NCBI GenBank assembly: GCA_037176885.1
Contig: JAWWNJ010000064.1
Coordinates: 806,001 to 870,000, forward strand
Reading direction: 5' to 3'
DNA length: 64,000 nt
Source: Favolaschia claudopus
Lineage: Eukaryota; Basidiomycota; Agaricomycetes; Agaricales; Mycenaceae
The notes under the pieces were generated by a model. That model saw nothing but the letters and a program-made list of their open reading frames with translations. It did no database searches and was not told the origin of the DNA. The translations under genes were made by a program, and so were the position numbers. This document shows, one piece after another, positions 12,502-23,664 of this stretch (the stretch's first letter is position 1; each line of letters opens with the position of its first letter).

Positions 12502-12766
12502 CTGGAGTTTGGCTGGAGTTCGCGGTCGGAGATTTGGTTTGATATAGCTCGCCGGAAGCCAGATTCATCGTATTCCGTAGTTCGTTTGAAGAATAGATAG
12601 CGGATTGTGTCTCCGCGTCTGAAGCAGCCGACTCGGTGCGAGAAAATGAGAGTCGCGTCGCGTTAACCGGAAACAGCCGCAAATCAAAGGTCACATTACC
12701 GTGATGAACTTGGGCACAGCCGCAACGGCGTTCTTCCTTCCACGACCGCGAAGCCGACTGGCATTC

Positions 12767-13746
12767 ATGTCGGTGGACCCATACCACGCTGTTCAGCGCG
12801 AGATATCAAGCTCACTACAAGCTGCGACTCAACTGCGTGCCTCTTATGTCCGTATCCGAAATATGGCTGTCCGAGAGGACAACGAAGAACTGGTTTGGGC
12901 AAGGAATGAGGTGTCATAATGTCTACTCTAGTAATAATGGTTTGGCTCAATGTACCGGCTTCCAGTTGAAAGCTACACTGGCCGCGCTGGAGGCAGACCT
13001 CGAAGACCTTGATGAAAGCGTTAAGTACGTTTTGTCTCCGTCGCATAGTTTGGGTTGACCGAGTATTTCTTGTCGCAGAATCGTCGAATCTACAGACGCA
13101 CGAATGTTTGGTCTGGACGAGATGGAGGTTCAAGAACGAAGGCGATATGTTGTACACGTTCGGAAAGAAATTGATGTGCGTCCCTCCCTGCTGCCCGGCC
13201 TGTAATTCATTAATTGGCGCATATGTTATGCAAGTCTAGAACATGAGAGCAGAAGTAAACTCTTCCACCTCACGAGCGGCTTCAAGACCGCATTCACCGT
13301 ATCCTGAACGTGCTGGGTCTGTGAATGAGGACGATCAAAGTGCGTGGGCGCGAGAGGAGCAGCAGGTGTGTCTGGTTCTCACAGTACCCAGTTTCTCTGT
13401 TAATACTTCTGGTGACAGTTCATGATGCAAGAGCAAGACCGGACGATGGACTCTATAGCTGGTACACTCAGCACTTTGGCACAACAAGCTGGGTTAATGG
13501 GGCAAGAAATTGTTGAGCATAATGAGTATGTCCGCAGTATAAATGACTTGAGCCTCTGCTCATTTTCCGTATAGAATGCTGGATGACTTGGAGCGCGGAG
13601 TGGATCAAACAGACTCAAAACTGAGCGATGCCATGCGACGGATGCGCAAATTTCTTAGACAGTCAGAGGAGAAGGGTAGTGGGTGGTGTATCGTTATTCT
13701 CATCATCGTTCTTACAGTTCTCTTACTGCTCATTATAATTCTGTAG
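12767..13746 (+). CDS. Tlg1/syntaxin-6-type Qc-SNARE
   Basis: The start is MSVDPYHAVQREISSSLQAA, typical of the syntaxin-6/Tlg1 N-terminal helical domain. Introns at 12911-12965, 13025-13078, 13176-13239 and two further downstream restore a single frame of roughly 230-240 residues. A SNARE motif follows (MQEQDRTMDSIAGTLSTLAQ through DDLERGVDQTDSKLSDAMRRM), then a basic KFLRQSEEKG and a C-terminal hydrophobic anchor (WCIVILIIVLTVLLLLIIIL). These proteins act in endosome-to-trans-Golgi vesicle fusion in complex with Qa, Qb and R SNAREs. By alignment with syntaxin 6 and syntaxin 1 the ionic zero layer is a His (EIVEHNEMLDD) where Gln is usual. The tail-anchor stop is TAG at 13744-13746. The call is secure at family level. 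Confidence 0.85.
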
Positions 13747-14245
13747 TTTCTTTTCGTCTGCTGGCTTTCTTCGGGTATCGGTTCGTCTTAATTTATATCA
13801 TCAGCGGTTGCTCGGATTACTGTCGCATGAAACAAGTCGTGAATGACTTTGGTGGTGTCTGGCTGTCGAAGGCTGCCTCTCTCGTTCGCAACACCGCTCT
13901 TCCTGATCGTCGACTCGAGACTTCGAGTTCGAGTGGCTTTTCGTCTACCTCCTGCAACCTATCTAGTATCTACCCTGGAGTTTGCAACGGCGTGGACCGC
14001 CCGCAGCTTGAAGTTGACGCGAAAGTGGAATTTCGTCTGTGATATCGCTGTGATATCTCTCTATTTTCTACCGTGAACCTGCTTATTACCTGTTGAGCAA
14101 TTTGAGAAGCGAAGACACGTTCGTCACAGTCACATGACTCCGTCACAACATTCTTGTCACTCGCGCCTCTTTCTCTGCTACCACCACGTCCACGCTCATT
14201 TTCCACCCCGCCTAAGCGCTCCTCGCACCACACTCTTTAGTCAAC
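13747..14245. promoter_or_regulatory. Promoter region with four GTCAC sites
   Basis: About 500 bases upstream of the membrane protein at 14246. Four GTCAC pentamers lie in about 40 bases (14123, 14129, 14142, 14156), 90-120 bases before the start codon. Nothing else gene-like is seen. Confidence 0.4.
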
Positions 14246-15133
14246 ATGATTGCAACCTATCTCGTCTACATCCTCCTCCTCGCTGTGTCCACCCTCGCTG
14301 CCCCAGCGACTCAGCGAGACAAACGCGAAGATCTGAGCTCGCACACAGGGAACGACATCCTCGACGCAGCTCCGCCTACCACGCCACTCGCAGACATCTC
14401 CCTTCCTCCAGTCGCACAAGTATTTGCGTTGATGGCTGCCGCCTCTCCGTCACCACCGAGTTCATCGATAGCAGCATCTCCTATGCCCGTCGTGCACCTA
14501 GGACCAGGCCTCGAGTCCTCGCCGACTACAGACAGCACAGATATCCCGCCAGAACCCTCTTTGCCGGCGCATGCAGATTCTCTCCACGCCAATAAGACCC
14601 CGCTCTCGCACAAGTTCATATTTGTGACCGTCTTCGTCTTGTCCGTGATCGGTATTATCCTCGCCGTCTACGTCTTCTCGTATCATCGCCAGTGCCGCCA
14701 AGAGCAGCGATTGAAGATAGCACAATTGCAGACGCCATCGCTGGAGGAGAAGGAGAAAGACTTGGAAGGCCGTTGCTGCTCTGTCTCTGTCGTTGACATC
14801 TCCCACAATTTCCCGCGCAGCAAATTTTCGGTGACCTCGTCTGACTATCCAATTTCCACCAGCTCGTCCACCTCTTGTGATTCCGAATCCAGCTCAGATT
14901 CGTTCTCTGACGAGTCGATGGGTCGCTGGCGCGACAGCCTCAACTTCTATCCTGGACGTAGGCTCCTGAACTCGCCCTTTTTCTCTGCCCTTCGCCCGTC
15001 ATCCGTTACTTCGGCTAGGCGTCATTCTAGAAATGGCAGTGCACCCGCCTTAGGTGGCTCTCGGTTTGGTGTGCGGAAGGAGAATCGGAAATCTCACTCA
15101 ATATCGGGTCGCACGGAGGAGCGGTGGGTGTGA
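14246..15133 (+). CDS. Single-pass type I membrane protein, unknown function
   Basis: This single-exon frame encodes 295 residues. MIATYLVYILLLAVSTLAAP is a signal peptide. A Ser/Pro/Thr/Ala-rich extracellular part of about 110 residues follows, then one hydrophobic segment (FIFVTVFVLSVIGIILAVYVF), a Cys/Arg-containing juxtamembrane stretch (HRQCRQEQR) and a Ser-rich cytoplasmic tail of about 140 residues with basic patches near the end. The layout suggests an O-glycosylated cell-surface protein with a phosphorylatable tail. I do not recognise a named family. It is transcribed towards the dihydroxyacetone kinase gene and ends about 245 bases from that gene's stop. Confidence 0.75.
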   Translation: MIATYLVYILLLAVSTLAAPATQRDKREDLSSHTGNDILDAAPPTTPLADISLPPVAQVFALMAAASPSPPSSSIAASPMPVVHLGPGLESSPTTDSTDIPPEPSLPAHADSLHANKTPLSHKFIFVTVFVLSVIGIILAVYVFSYHRQCRQEQRLKIAQLQTPSLEEKEKDLEGRCCSVSVVDISHNFPRSKFSVTSSDYPISTSSSTSCDSESSSDSFSDESMGRWRDSLNFYPGRRLLNSPFFSALRPSSVTSARRHSRNGSAPALGGSRFGVRKENRKSHSISGRTEERWV

Positions 15134-15377
15134 AGGAGCAAGAAATCCAGATGTATTTGTATCGCGTGTATATCATCACTATATGACATTCTTTCCGTTG
15201 TGTAATCGTGCGATCGCAGCAGCGCAATATAGTACCTTGAACGAACAAACGATATACATTGAAGGTCTCTTTCTTGGACGCTTGAGCGCCACTTACAACT
15301 ATTTTACAGATTCGGTCAAATATGCGCTTACAATTACATAGTCAATTTATCCAATCTTGGTCCTTCGTCGAATCGAT

Positions 15378-17677
15378 TCACAACGCTTCGAGAATGGTCT
15401 TTACACCCCAAGCGCCGGGATCTGGCACTTTCTCCCGAGTCAACACGGATGTGTCGACATAGGCGCTCCGTCCCGCTTTGGCCTCCACGTCTTTGGTGTG
15501 CTCTGCAGCCGCTGCCGCCGCCTTCACGGCCTCCGCAAAGCCTCCCTTGAACGCGTCGATAAACGCTGCAAGTGGATCGACGAGCGTGCGGGACGGGGGG
15601 CGCGCGCGGGTGTATGTGTATAACTTGTCCAAAGCAGCAGACAGAGCGTTGCCCCAAACCTCGGGGGTTACGGTGGATGTACCGTTCGCTGTCGCTTGAA
15701 TGCCTTGCGCAAGGGCAGAGAAGAAGATTCTGTGGGAATTAGTGAAGGAATAAGATGATAGTAAGAAGTGGAATACATACGAGTACAAAGCGCCGCTGGT
15801 ACCGCCCATGTCGTTCTCCGCGATCTTGGCGATGGCGACAATGTCAGATACGAGGTCCGCGCCGGTGATACTGCCCTCTTTGGTCAACTTCTCCACCGCT
15901 AGCGATACAAATGCCATTCAGCGTATGAGTTTCACGGATAACAGCATATACGCGCCTTGCGCCCCAGCCTTGAGGGTCAACCCGCAATCCCCATCGCCAG
16001 CAATCGTATCCATGCGCGTGATCTCTGGCTCAGCGGCAACAAGCGCCGCACACGCACGCTGAAGAGTTGCGATGAACTCGGCGGGCTGGGCGGCGGCGAT
16101 ACGCGCTGAAGAGCTGGAGGTTGAAGCTTTGTTGGACGAAGCCGTAGGCGCGAGCGGCGTTGGTGTGTTCGGCGGTGCAGTGGAGTTCCACTTCCATCCG
16201 GGAGTTTGGGCGGGGGCGTCGAGCAGGGAGAGAATCTTAGCGGCTTCATGCTTCTCGTCTGCACGCGGCAAAAGGAGAAGGGAGATGGAGAAGCCAGGCA
16301 TGTTGAGGCTCGTCTGTAGGGCATTGGAACAGAGGTAACATTTATTGAGAGCATGATATTCACCATGAGAGTGCCCGCAAGAACTCTGCTAACGCCAATC
16401 TGGCGTTTACGCAACTCCTCCCTCGCTGCGCGTACAACCCCACCGATTTCGAGCTCACTCATACCGCCAAGGTTGTTGACGAGGAGTACTACCTCGTCGC
16501 TTCCGTCGTTCTTGAACGGTAGGAATCCGCGCTCTGCATCCGTTGTTGAGGTAATGTAATCGACGAGCAGCGGGATCAACTCTGTCAGAGGAGGTATGGG
16601 GGATAGACGTTTATTGCCCGCCTCGTTGTGGATGCCCAAACCGATTTCAATTTCGTTTGCAGAGAGGGAGGAGGAGGGTGCAGCTGTTCCCGGGACCTGG
16701 TGAATTTTGAGTTGTCTGACAGGAACAACGTAGAGAGACGCACATGACAATGTTCTAATCCGACGCCGATGGTTCCAATCCGTCCGGCAACCCATTCCGC
16801 GATGGAGTAAACTTCGTCCAGGGTACCGCCTTGAGAAGCTAGAGCGCCGGCGATCTTGTAAACCAATACGACCCCGGCAAGTCCTCTGTACGAATGAGTC
16901 AAGGTGAAATGAATTATGAGGAGAATAGTGTATACCGCCGTCCCACAATCCCGCCTTGAGTTCTGCCTACAGCAACGTCGTCACCAACAACAAGAAACTT
17001 GACCCTCCCAGACTTTTCTTGAGCATGCTCTGCGGCGTATTGCTCTGCTGCGAGACCAAAGTTGAGGATGTCTCCCGTGTAGTTTCTGTTAGATCGTCTG
17101 CATCAATATAAGCTCTGGGCAACGCTAGTGGAAGACATGCTTCACGAGGATCAAGGTCCTAAGGCGCCGTATTCAACGTAGGCAAGGTAGTGGAAAAGAG
17201 ATCGTACCCAGCATCATTCTCAACCAAGTCGATCCCTCGTCGGACTTGACTGGAACTCGGGGAGGCAAAGATGTTACCACAAACAGCGGCTACTCGATCA
17301 TTGAATACTTGAATACATATTGAACTTTAGTTGAACTGGGTACTGACCGCTCAACATTCCCTCGCCTTGGGATACGGTTAGAACATGAACATCGATAAAA
17401 TTAAGGGAAAATCTCACCAACGAATCCTGCATGCGACGGCTCATGACCAGAGCCACCTCCACAGACCAGAGCGACCTTGGAGCGATCCAGCTTAGATTTG
17501 TACACGACTCAGAGGTGACATTAGATTCCCGCCATCCTGTGGTGGAAACAGTACTAGTGCACACACACCCTTGTTCGGCGGATCGAACGCCAACTGATTA
17601 TTGACTGCACATAGACCGGTAAGGGAGTCAACAACAAGGGATTCTGCATCGTTCAAGAGGTGTTTTTGGAGAGCCAT
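15378..17677 (-). CDS. Dihydroxyacetone kinase
   Basis: ATP-dependent phosphorylation of dihydroxyacetone (and usually glyceraldehyde) in the cytosol, feeding glycerol or formaldehyde-derived triose into glycolysis. The start [19 protein letters not shown] at 17677 is followed by the DhaK domain: [62 protein letters not shown], then GLGIHNEAG, which carries the His that binds substrate covalently, and [14 protein letters not shown] Ser/Thr/Pro linker leads to the DhaL domain with [17 protein letters not shown] and [11 protein letters not shown] (nucleotide and Mg binding), ending [21 protein letters not shown]. Both domains are on one chain, as in eukaryotic single-chain kinases. About ten small introns interrupt the gene. 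It appears intact. Downstream is the convergent gene at 14246; upstream is a damaged MYND gene. Confidence 0.9.
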
Positions 17678-18015
17678 TGGTTCAAAGGCAGAGGGAGCGC
17701 TAAGTGTATTCAAATATAGCAAGCCAGAACGCTGACCCGGCCCGGGTGATGAGCTTCTAAGAGTTCGCGGGCCGAGGACCAGATAAGCAGTTTGTCTTCG
17801 GATAGGGCCATATTGCTGCAAAGATGTTGGAGGTAAAGCTGTTGGTCATCGCAAGACTCGCCGGCAAGAACAACAGGCGAATTCGGAGAGGCGAACAACC
17901 ATCGATTATGTAATAATGATCGGTGAAGATTATGAGCCATCGTTCGTTGACCGTTCGACCTGTTTTGAGGGCAGTTCTTTGTGTATATATTCACGTAGCC
18001 TGAATGGTACAAGCG

Positions 18016-18650
18016 CTACGAGATATTTGTCCTGCTAACCGGTCTGCCTTGCCAGCAACTAAGCAATGCAATTTGCTTCAAAGACGCGATTGCCCTATAA
18101 ACATGATATTCATTGGAATATGCGAATGAGTAGGCATGTTGAAATTCGAAATAGTGTGAACGGAAATCCAAGGCCTTGCACGCTTCATGGAATGCACAAC
18201 CCCTCGCTTTCGCCAAAGTGTAGTGATGGATCTCGATCCAATCCTCAAGAAGTCGCAATCTATTCTGCCTTTCCACCAATGGAGGTATTCCTCTGCTTAT
18301 GAAGTATTGACTGTATTGTTCAGATGCCTCTTGTTGTTGACGGTTTTTCTGTTGCGTTCTGCAGAAATCCTTGTGCTGAGGCCAAAAGGTTTTTTGATGC
18401 TCACGATTCTACAGCATCGAATTAATCATGGAATCTTTCGCATTCGTCTGACTCACACAGAATCGCATACTTTGGCACCCGGTACATAGCGACGCAGGTT
18501 TTTCCTTGGGACCTGGCTTTTTCTTGCAATAAATGCATACCTGTGGAGCATTCTGACTGTATGAAAGCTTGTCTGTGTTAATCTTGAACACTGTCTTGCG
18601 AGTCGCGACCAGGGCCGTTATCCATGGGCATCGTTCAGAAGCTGGATGGT
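18016..18650 (-). pseudogene. MYND-finger protein, damaged copy A
   Basis: The reading frame contains VCIYCKKKPGPKEKPASLC, TGCQSMRFC, a GT-AG intron ending gctgtag, then NREHQKTFWPQHKDFC, which together form a MYND-type zinc finger. It continues through a helical part (LEDWIEIHHYTLAKARGCAFHEACKALDFRSHYFEF) to a stop at 18016. Compared with copy B downstream, the 5' end carries a 7-nt insertion that puts the only nearby ATG out of frame, and the C-terminal third is replaced by an unrelated short tail. I therefore read it as a truncated relic, though a different 5' exon could rescue it. MYND fingers bind proline-rich partners; many agaricomycete paralogs have no known role. Confidence 0.55.
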
Positions 18651-18664
18651 GAACACCTTGTCAC

Positions 18665-19784
18665 TGGCACTGAATTACGAGACCGGGACGTCCAAATTCA
18701 TAGAACGCGTCAACAAAGCGCAGATGGTCGTGGGGAGGGAAGAAAAAGGAAGAAAAGTAGTTTGTGACAAGTGACCGTGACTCTTGATCGAAGAAATGGC
18801 GCAATGTCGTAAGCCGCGTAAATAGCTCGACGGCAAACGATTTCATCAACCCGGTCCTTCGGTCGAAAAGTCCGGCATTATAAAAGCAAGCAACCACCTG
18901 CAATCGTCTCTGCTTGCCTTCCCCACCATCCACCTTTGCCCTTGGTTCCCTGCTCTTCGTTTGCCCTCGCCTTCTGAATCTACACAAACCGGCATCCTTG
19001 TTGTTCAGTTCAAGGTCTGCAACCTGTCACCATTTCTCAGTCCATCGCGCTCGTCGCTCCTCGTTGCTCCTCCAAGCACCTTTGTACGATGGAAAGTCGT
19101 TATATCATTTTGCCATACTTTCCTCAGTTCATCCTTATCTCACCGCCAGTCTTCATTACTAGATCGACCTGCATCCAGAACAAACGAGCAAGTTCATTGG
19201 GGAAGGTTCCATGACTGGCTCGTACCTCAGCATATTCGTCCAGTTTCCAAATAGCTGCGGAGTCTCAGGAACATGGTCCCCCTTCTCCTCGTCGCCCTTC
19301 CCCTCCACTCCATTCGTTCGATGCCGATCTCTCGCTCGTCCGTCATCGTTGGTCATTCAACTATCCGACCTCTCTGCTTTTGCTCTGCACCCACTGCTCC
19401 TCGTCGCCCAACCCGTTCCTGGTTACCATCTTGGCATCCCTTCACCCTCTATTGGTCACACTGCTTGGCGTCTCAATGGGGCGGGTTCCCGAGTCAGTTC
19501 CCGAGTCAATGGTTCATCACCACCACCTGTCTCGGTCCTGTCGTCTGTACTAACGGGAGGGGTCCTTTCACCGGCCGCAATGATCATATCCTCAGTTATC
19601 TCGCTTCTTAGCTCCAATTGTCAGTATTCAGCTCAACAATACAATTTTTTTTCGTCGGAATCTCGCGTTTTTCTGCATTTTTTGTGCTTTTTGTCCAAGA
19701 GCCTCCGAGAGCCAAGAATATCCCACATCAGATAAATTTCGCTGTGCAGAGTGCTACTCTTTCGTCTACCACCACCACGACAAC
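18665..19784. promoter_or_regulatory. Upstream region of ferric reductase copy 1
   Basis: Conserved with the upstream region of copy 2 from about 18699 onward. It contains three GTGAC sites (18764, 18771, 18777), a TATAAA at 18879-18884 and a pyrimidine-rich stretch. The TATA box lies about 900 bases before the start codon, so a long leader, a leader intron or an unrecognised small upstream gene is possible. Overlapping open frames from about 19211 begin with the same residues in both copies (MTGSYLSI) but soon diverge. Confidence 0.5.
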
Positions 19785-22201
19785 ATGGGTATGGATATGG
19801 GCGAAATGACGTGGAACAGGAAGTGGTTGGACTACCCTATCACCTGGCAAACCGCCCACGAACGCAAGGGATTCGATTTCAGCCAGATCACTCCGGAGCA
19901 GGGCAAACTTATCCAGAGTCGTTTCCACAATGTGAGCATCCAGCCTTGACAGATTGTGGATCCAGCGGTAACCAGTCGAATCCAGTGGTACACCGCGGAT
20001 TGGGACTTTGCATTGACCACAGTTTACTTCTTCTGTGCTGCTATCGGCGTCGCGGCGCTTTTCCGATGGGGTTCTTGGGCTCTGCACCGTCGCTCGGCCG
20101 TCCCAAGGACTCGTGCCAGCGCGTTCGACAGATTAGTTGCGATCTTGAGTTACACTACCTCCCGCGTTTGGCGCTTCAAGGTTTTCGGAAATTATTACAC
20201 ACCACCACTTGCAGCTATCATAGCCGTCGGTGCTATGTTCATATGGGTGATGGGTATGAACTTGCTAGGCTAATACTAGCAAGGGCTCATAGTCGACGTT
20301 GTAGCTCTCATGCTCGGGCCCAAACCATTTTACTACCCAAACCCTGTCATGGGCCATTCGCCTCCAATCGCTACGAGGACCGGGTGGATGAGCATTGGTA
20401 TTATGCCTTTTATGATGTAAGCGCTCGATTTTTGCCGTTCATTGCGATGACTCACTGTCGTCTCCAGAGCCTTCGCAAGCAAGACAAACTACGTGGCGCT
20501 TCTCACCCGTACCTCGCACGAGCGTTTGCAGGTATTCCATCGCTGGTCGGCTTTGTTAATGTGTACGCTTGCTTCGTGGACTCGGAACATGCAGGGTTCT
20601 GATGCGCTGTGACACAGACATGACTTCGCTCGTCCATACCTTCCCATTCATTGTGAGAGACATCAACGAAGGGATGATGGAGATGAATTGGGCGACCGAC
20701 CGCTTTTACTGGACTGGTGTCGCTGCCCTTGTTCCCCAAGTACGATCTCGTAGAAGACCTTGATGTCTCGCCAAACTAACTGCATATTTGTCGCAGACCT
20801 GGCTTCTCGCAATGAGCTGGGGATTCATACGCAATAGATATTACGAATTTTTCAAAAAGTATGTTCTCAAAACTCTCCGTTCATTCGCAAAGGCTAATAA
20901 GATCTTTGTTCTTCCGTAGAATGCATTTCATGTAAGAAATACACAACTTTGATATTGCTCCAAGGTTGAACGTGACAAAGTGCTGCGTCGATCTTCATGG
21001 CTGCTCTATTTTGTCATGTCAATTTCTTCCTCACCTCATGGTACTTCCAACTCGTCCTCTCTCAGACTCTCTCTCCATTACTCATGTCATCTCATTCAGG
21101 CACTACTTCTGGGCAACACTCGCTCTATACGGCACTGTCTGGGTCTACCGCGTCGTGCGCGCCACCCTCACACCCGGCACAGCGATCGTATCCGTCCTGG
21201 AAGACCGCACCCTGCACGTTCGAATTGCCGTACCCAATTCTTTCCGCTGGGCCGCCGGACAACACGTCTTCGTTCGTTTCCTCTTCGGACCTCTCCATTG
21301 GGCGTCCAGCCATCCGTTCACCATCGCGAATGTGCCTGCTGTCGGAGAGCAAAACGGGGGCAAATTGCAGCAGATAGAATTAGTCTTGCGCGCGCGGTAT
21401 GGTATCACGAAGGCGCTGGAGAAGGCTGCGGCTAAAGGGAAGACGTGTATCTCGGTGTTTGTTGATGGACCCTACGGACATGTTGGGTTGGCGAGTGATT
21501 TGAGGCGCTTTGACCGCGTTTTGTTCCTTGCTGGCGGCAGCGGTAAATTGTGGATTTCTTAGAATCCTAGCAAACACTGACTAGCACTTGAACATAGGCG
21601 CAAGCTTCACCATTCCTCTTTTGATCGATTTAGAACGCAACCGATCTTCACGTCCAGCAGACGCGACGACTCGTTTCGTCGTAGCTGTTCGCGAGGGTGG
21701 TAAGATTCTTCCCCACTTCCATTCGGAGTTGCGGTCTCATTCTCTAGCAGGCGCATTCACCTGGCTCGAACGTCAAATGAAGCCTTTGGCTGACTGGGAA
21801 AACACCGGGGTTGCGCAGAACACCCACGTCACTCGTCAAAAAGTCGAGGAAATCGACCCGGAAAAGGGTGACTCGAAGAGTGACGACAACTTTGGGTCCC
21901 TTCATAACGGCCGTCCCAATATCTGCGAGCTTGTCCGTGAGCTTTGTAATGAGACCGGGAGAGTGGCGGTTGTTGGTACGCTCTCTACTTATATGTGTTC
22001 CCTGGGATTCACTCTACCCTTACAGCTTGCGGACCCGATGAGTTCGCACACGACGTGCGCAGTGCTGTGGCAGCCGAGCAGTTGTCCCTTGCACTGGGGA
22101 GGGGCGTGGCTTCCGAAGTGTTCTTGCATGTCGAGAGTTACAGGTATGTGTTCTGAACTCTATGCGATGTGCCGAGCTCATGGTCAAATTTTAGCTGGTA
22201 G
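19785..22201 (+). CDS. Ferric reductase-like transmembrane oxidoreductase (copy 1)
   Basis: Plasma-membrane metalloreductase of the FRE/NOX superfamily: moves electrons from NADPH via FAD and two hemes to extracellular ferric (or cupric) ions. The start is MGMDMGEMTW. Transmembrane helices follow (VYFFCAAIGVAALF, LAAIIAVGAMFIWVM), then the ferric reductase domain with TRTSHERLQVFHRW and HTFPFIV histidines, the FAD site HPFTI within GQHVFVRFLFGPLHWASSHPFTI (split here for length: GQHVF at the start, HPFTI at the end), DGPYGH, LFLAGGSGASFTIPL, and the NADPH-binding CGPDEF. The chain ends SYSW. About nine introns. In the unspliced frame there are TAA (20271) and TAG (20277) stops, but both lie inside a probable 39-nt intron (20254-20292), so I treat the gene as intact. 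Confidence 0.75.
20254..20292 (+). other. Probable 39-nt intron in ferric reductase copy 1
   Basis: The donor is gtatga, the internal sequence has gctaatac as a possible branch site, and the acceptor is ctcatag. Removal joins FIWVM to VDVVALMLGPKPFYYP, matching family spacing, and deletes two stop codons. Copy 2 has a GT-AG segment of exactly the same length at 45295-45333. Confidence 0.6.
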
Positions 22202-22646
22202 ATCAGCCGTGGATTGCGTTTCGTTTTCGGGGTCTTTATTCATGTACCAACGAATTTTATGTGTGTTCAATGTCACGATATACTCTGCCTTTCCCGCCAC
22301 CCCATTGCTATTCTGTTGGAAAGCATGAAATCGGTAAAGACCACAGCCACAACTTCCTTTTCTTTGCTTATGAACATTTGATTATCATTAACTTTTTGAC
22401 CCACGATGAACTTAGACTTGGACACTGCGATATCTACTCTAACACACAGACATCTGATCCAGAGCTCTTCCTTCCTCTCCAGCTGCAGCAGCCCGACGAA
22501 CAAACGCAAAGTTTTGCCAAATCACATCTCAAACAACGGACTCTGACGATGGCACTGTACATGTGCTTGTGGTCTCAGGGTCGTGTCGCGCTTGGATACT
22601 CCACACTCCGGTCGTGCTTCTCGCACTGGGGTTCAAATATAACAAA
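22202..22646. other. Intergenic, end of duplicated segment
   Basis: Contains about 190 bases still similar to the flank of ferric reductase copy 2, then unique sequence up to the MYND relic. No gene is seen. Confidence 0.5.
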
Positions 22647-23664
22647 TTACAGAATCCCGAGAGCGGTAAGCTCCTGCGTCGTATGCTCCCGCCAAACCCA
22701 TTTGTTACCTTCTTTCTTCATTAAGCCGGGTTTCAAAATCCCGGCTCGGGTTCCAACGTCCCTGAACGCGACACCATGGCGAATGCGATACTGAGGGAAC
22801 CAGTACCAAGACTTGTCGGCTGGATGGCAGTGGATGCTCAAAAGGCAGCTCGTCCTCGTACGTGTCGCACGCTGTGACCCAAAACATTTCAAGACCATCG
22901 ATGACATCTTGAAAGAGTATGGATCGGACTTGTTGCATCGAGTTTGTGATAAGAGAGCAACTCAGAGACACAGAGAAACATTCCCCCGTAGCCTTTTGGT
23001 CTCCTGGCTCTTTGCTTGACAACTTCAATTTCCACATCTTTCAAATATACGAGCAAGGTGTTTGAAGCAGAACTGTCTTCAATGCGACATGTTGCGGCGC
23101 CATCGATGGTGAAGGACGTGGAAGGATTTCCGTTCTCCTCTGGCCGGTATCGGAGATGAAAATGAAAATACTTTGAACGGAAATCCAACGGTGGCACCGC
23201 TTCGTGAAAAGCCCAAGCCCTCGCTTGCGCCAACGAATAGCGATGGATTTCGGCCCAGTCTTCAACAAGCTGGAATATGGTTTGCCTCTCAGCCAACCCC
23301 GGCAATCCTATGCTTATCCAAACTTGTTCCTGTGCCTGTTGTTGTGCACGATGTTCCGTCTCCAGTTTACAGAAAGCTCTGTGCTCAGGCCAATGGGCCT
23401 TCTGGTGCTCGCGAGTGTATACAGGGGCATTAAATCGTTGATGAAGAATAATGGCAGCCGTGGTACTCACACAAAATCGCACTTTGCGACATCCACTGCA
23501 GAGCGATAAACCAAAGATAAAGGTTTCTCCTCCGGACCTGGCTGTTTGTTGCGATAGATACATGCCTGTGTGATATTTTGACTGTATGGTATTTTGTCCG
23601 TATTTATTTTGAAGACTGTCTTTCGCCCAGGTGCGTCAAAGTTGACGGACATCGTGCCACTCAT
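22647..23664 (-). pseudogene. MYND-finger protein, damaged copy B
   Basis: A paralog of the gene at 18016. The start MSGTMSVNFDAPGRK lies at 23664. The finger shows CIYRNKQPGPEEKP, where the second zinc Cys is Arg, then an 11-nt insertion (a partial repeat of ttatc) that shifts the frame before CSGCRKVRFC. The acceptor that copy A uses (ctgtag) reads ctgtat here. Downstream, EHQKAHWPEHRAFCKLE and a helical part (VEDWAEIHRYSLAQARAWAFHEAVPPLDFRS, written without its flanks) are well preserved, followed by a C-terminal block GLMKKEGNKWVWREH that is in another frame. Several independent lesions suggest a pseudogene, but unrecognised introns could explain part of this. Confidence 0.55.

Larger units (their letters stand above)
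18699..22390 (+). repeat. Inverted segmental duplication, arm 1
   Basis: This 3.7-kb segment (upstream region plus ferric reductase copy 1 and about 190 bases of 3' flank) matches 43205-46923 in reverse complement. Homology begins at tagaacgcgtcaaca and fades about 190 bases past the stop codon. Coding and upstream parts are both strongly conserved, with small indels mainly outside exons. Confidence 0.85.

Noticed and set aside
20254..20292. Ferric reductase copy 1 as a pseudogene, because of in-frame TAA and TAG
   Set aside because: Both stops lie in a 39-nt GT-AG segment that also exists in copy 2 and whose removal gives family-like spacing in both.
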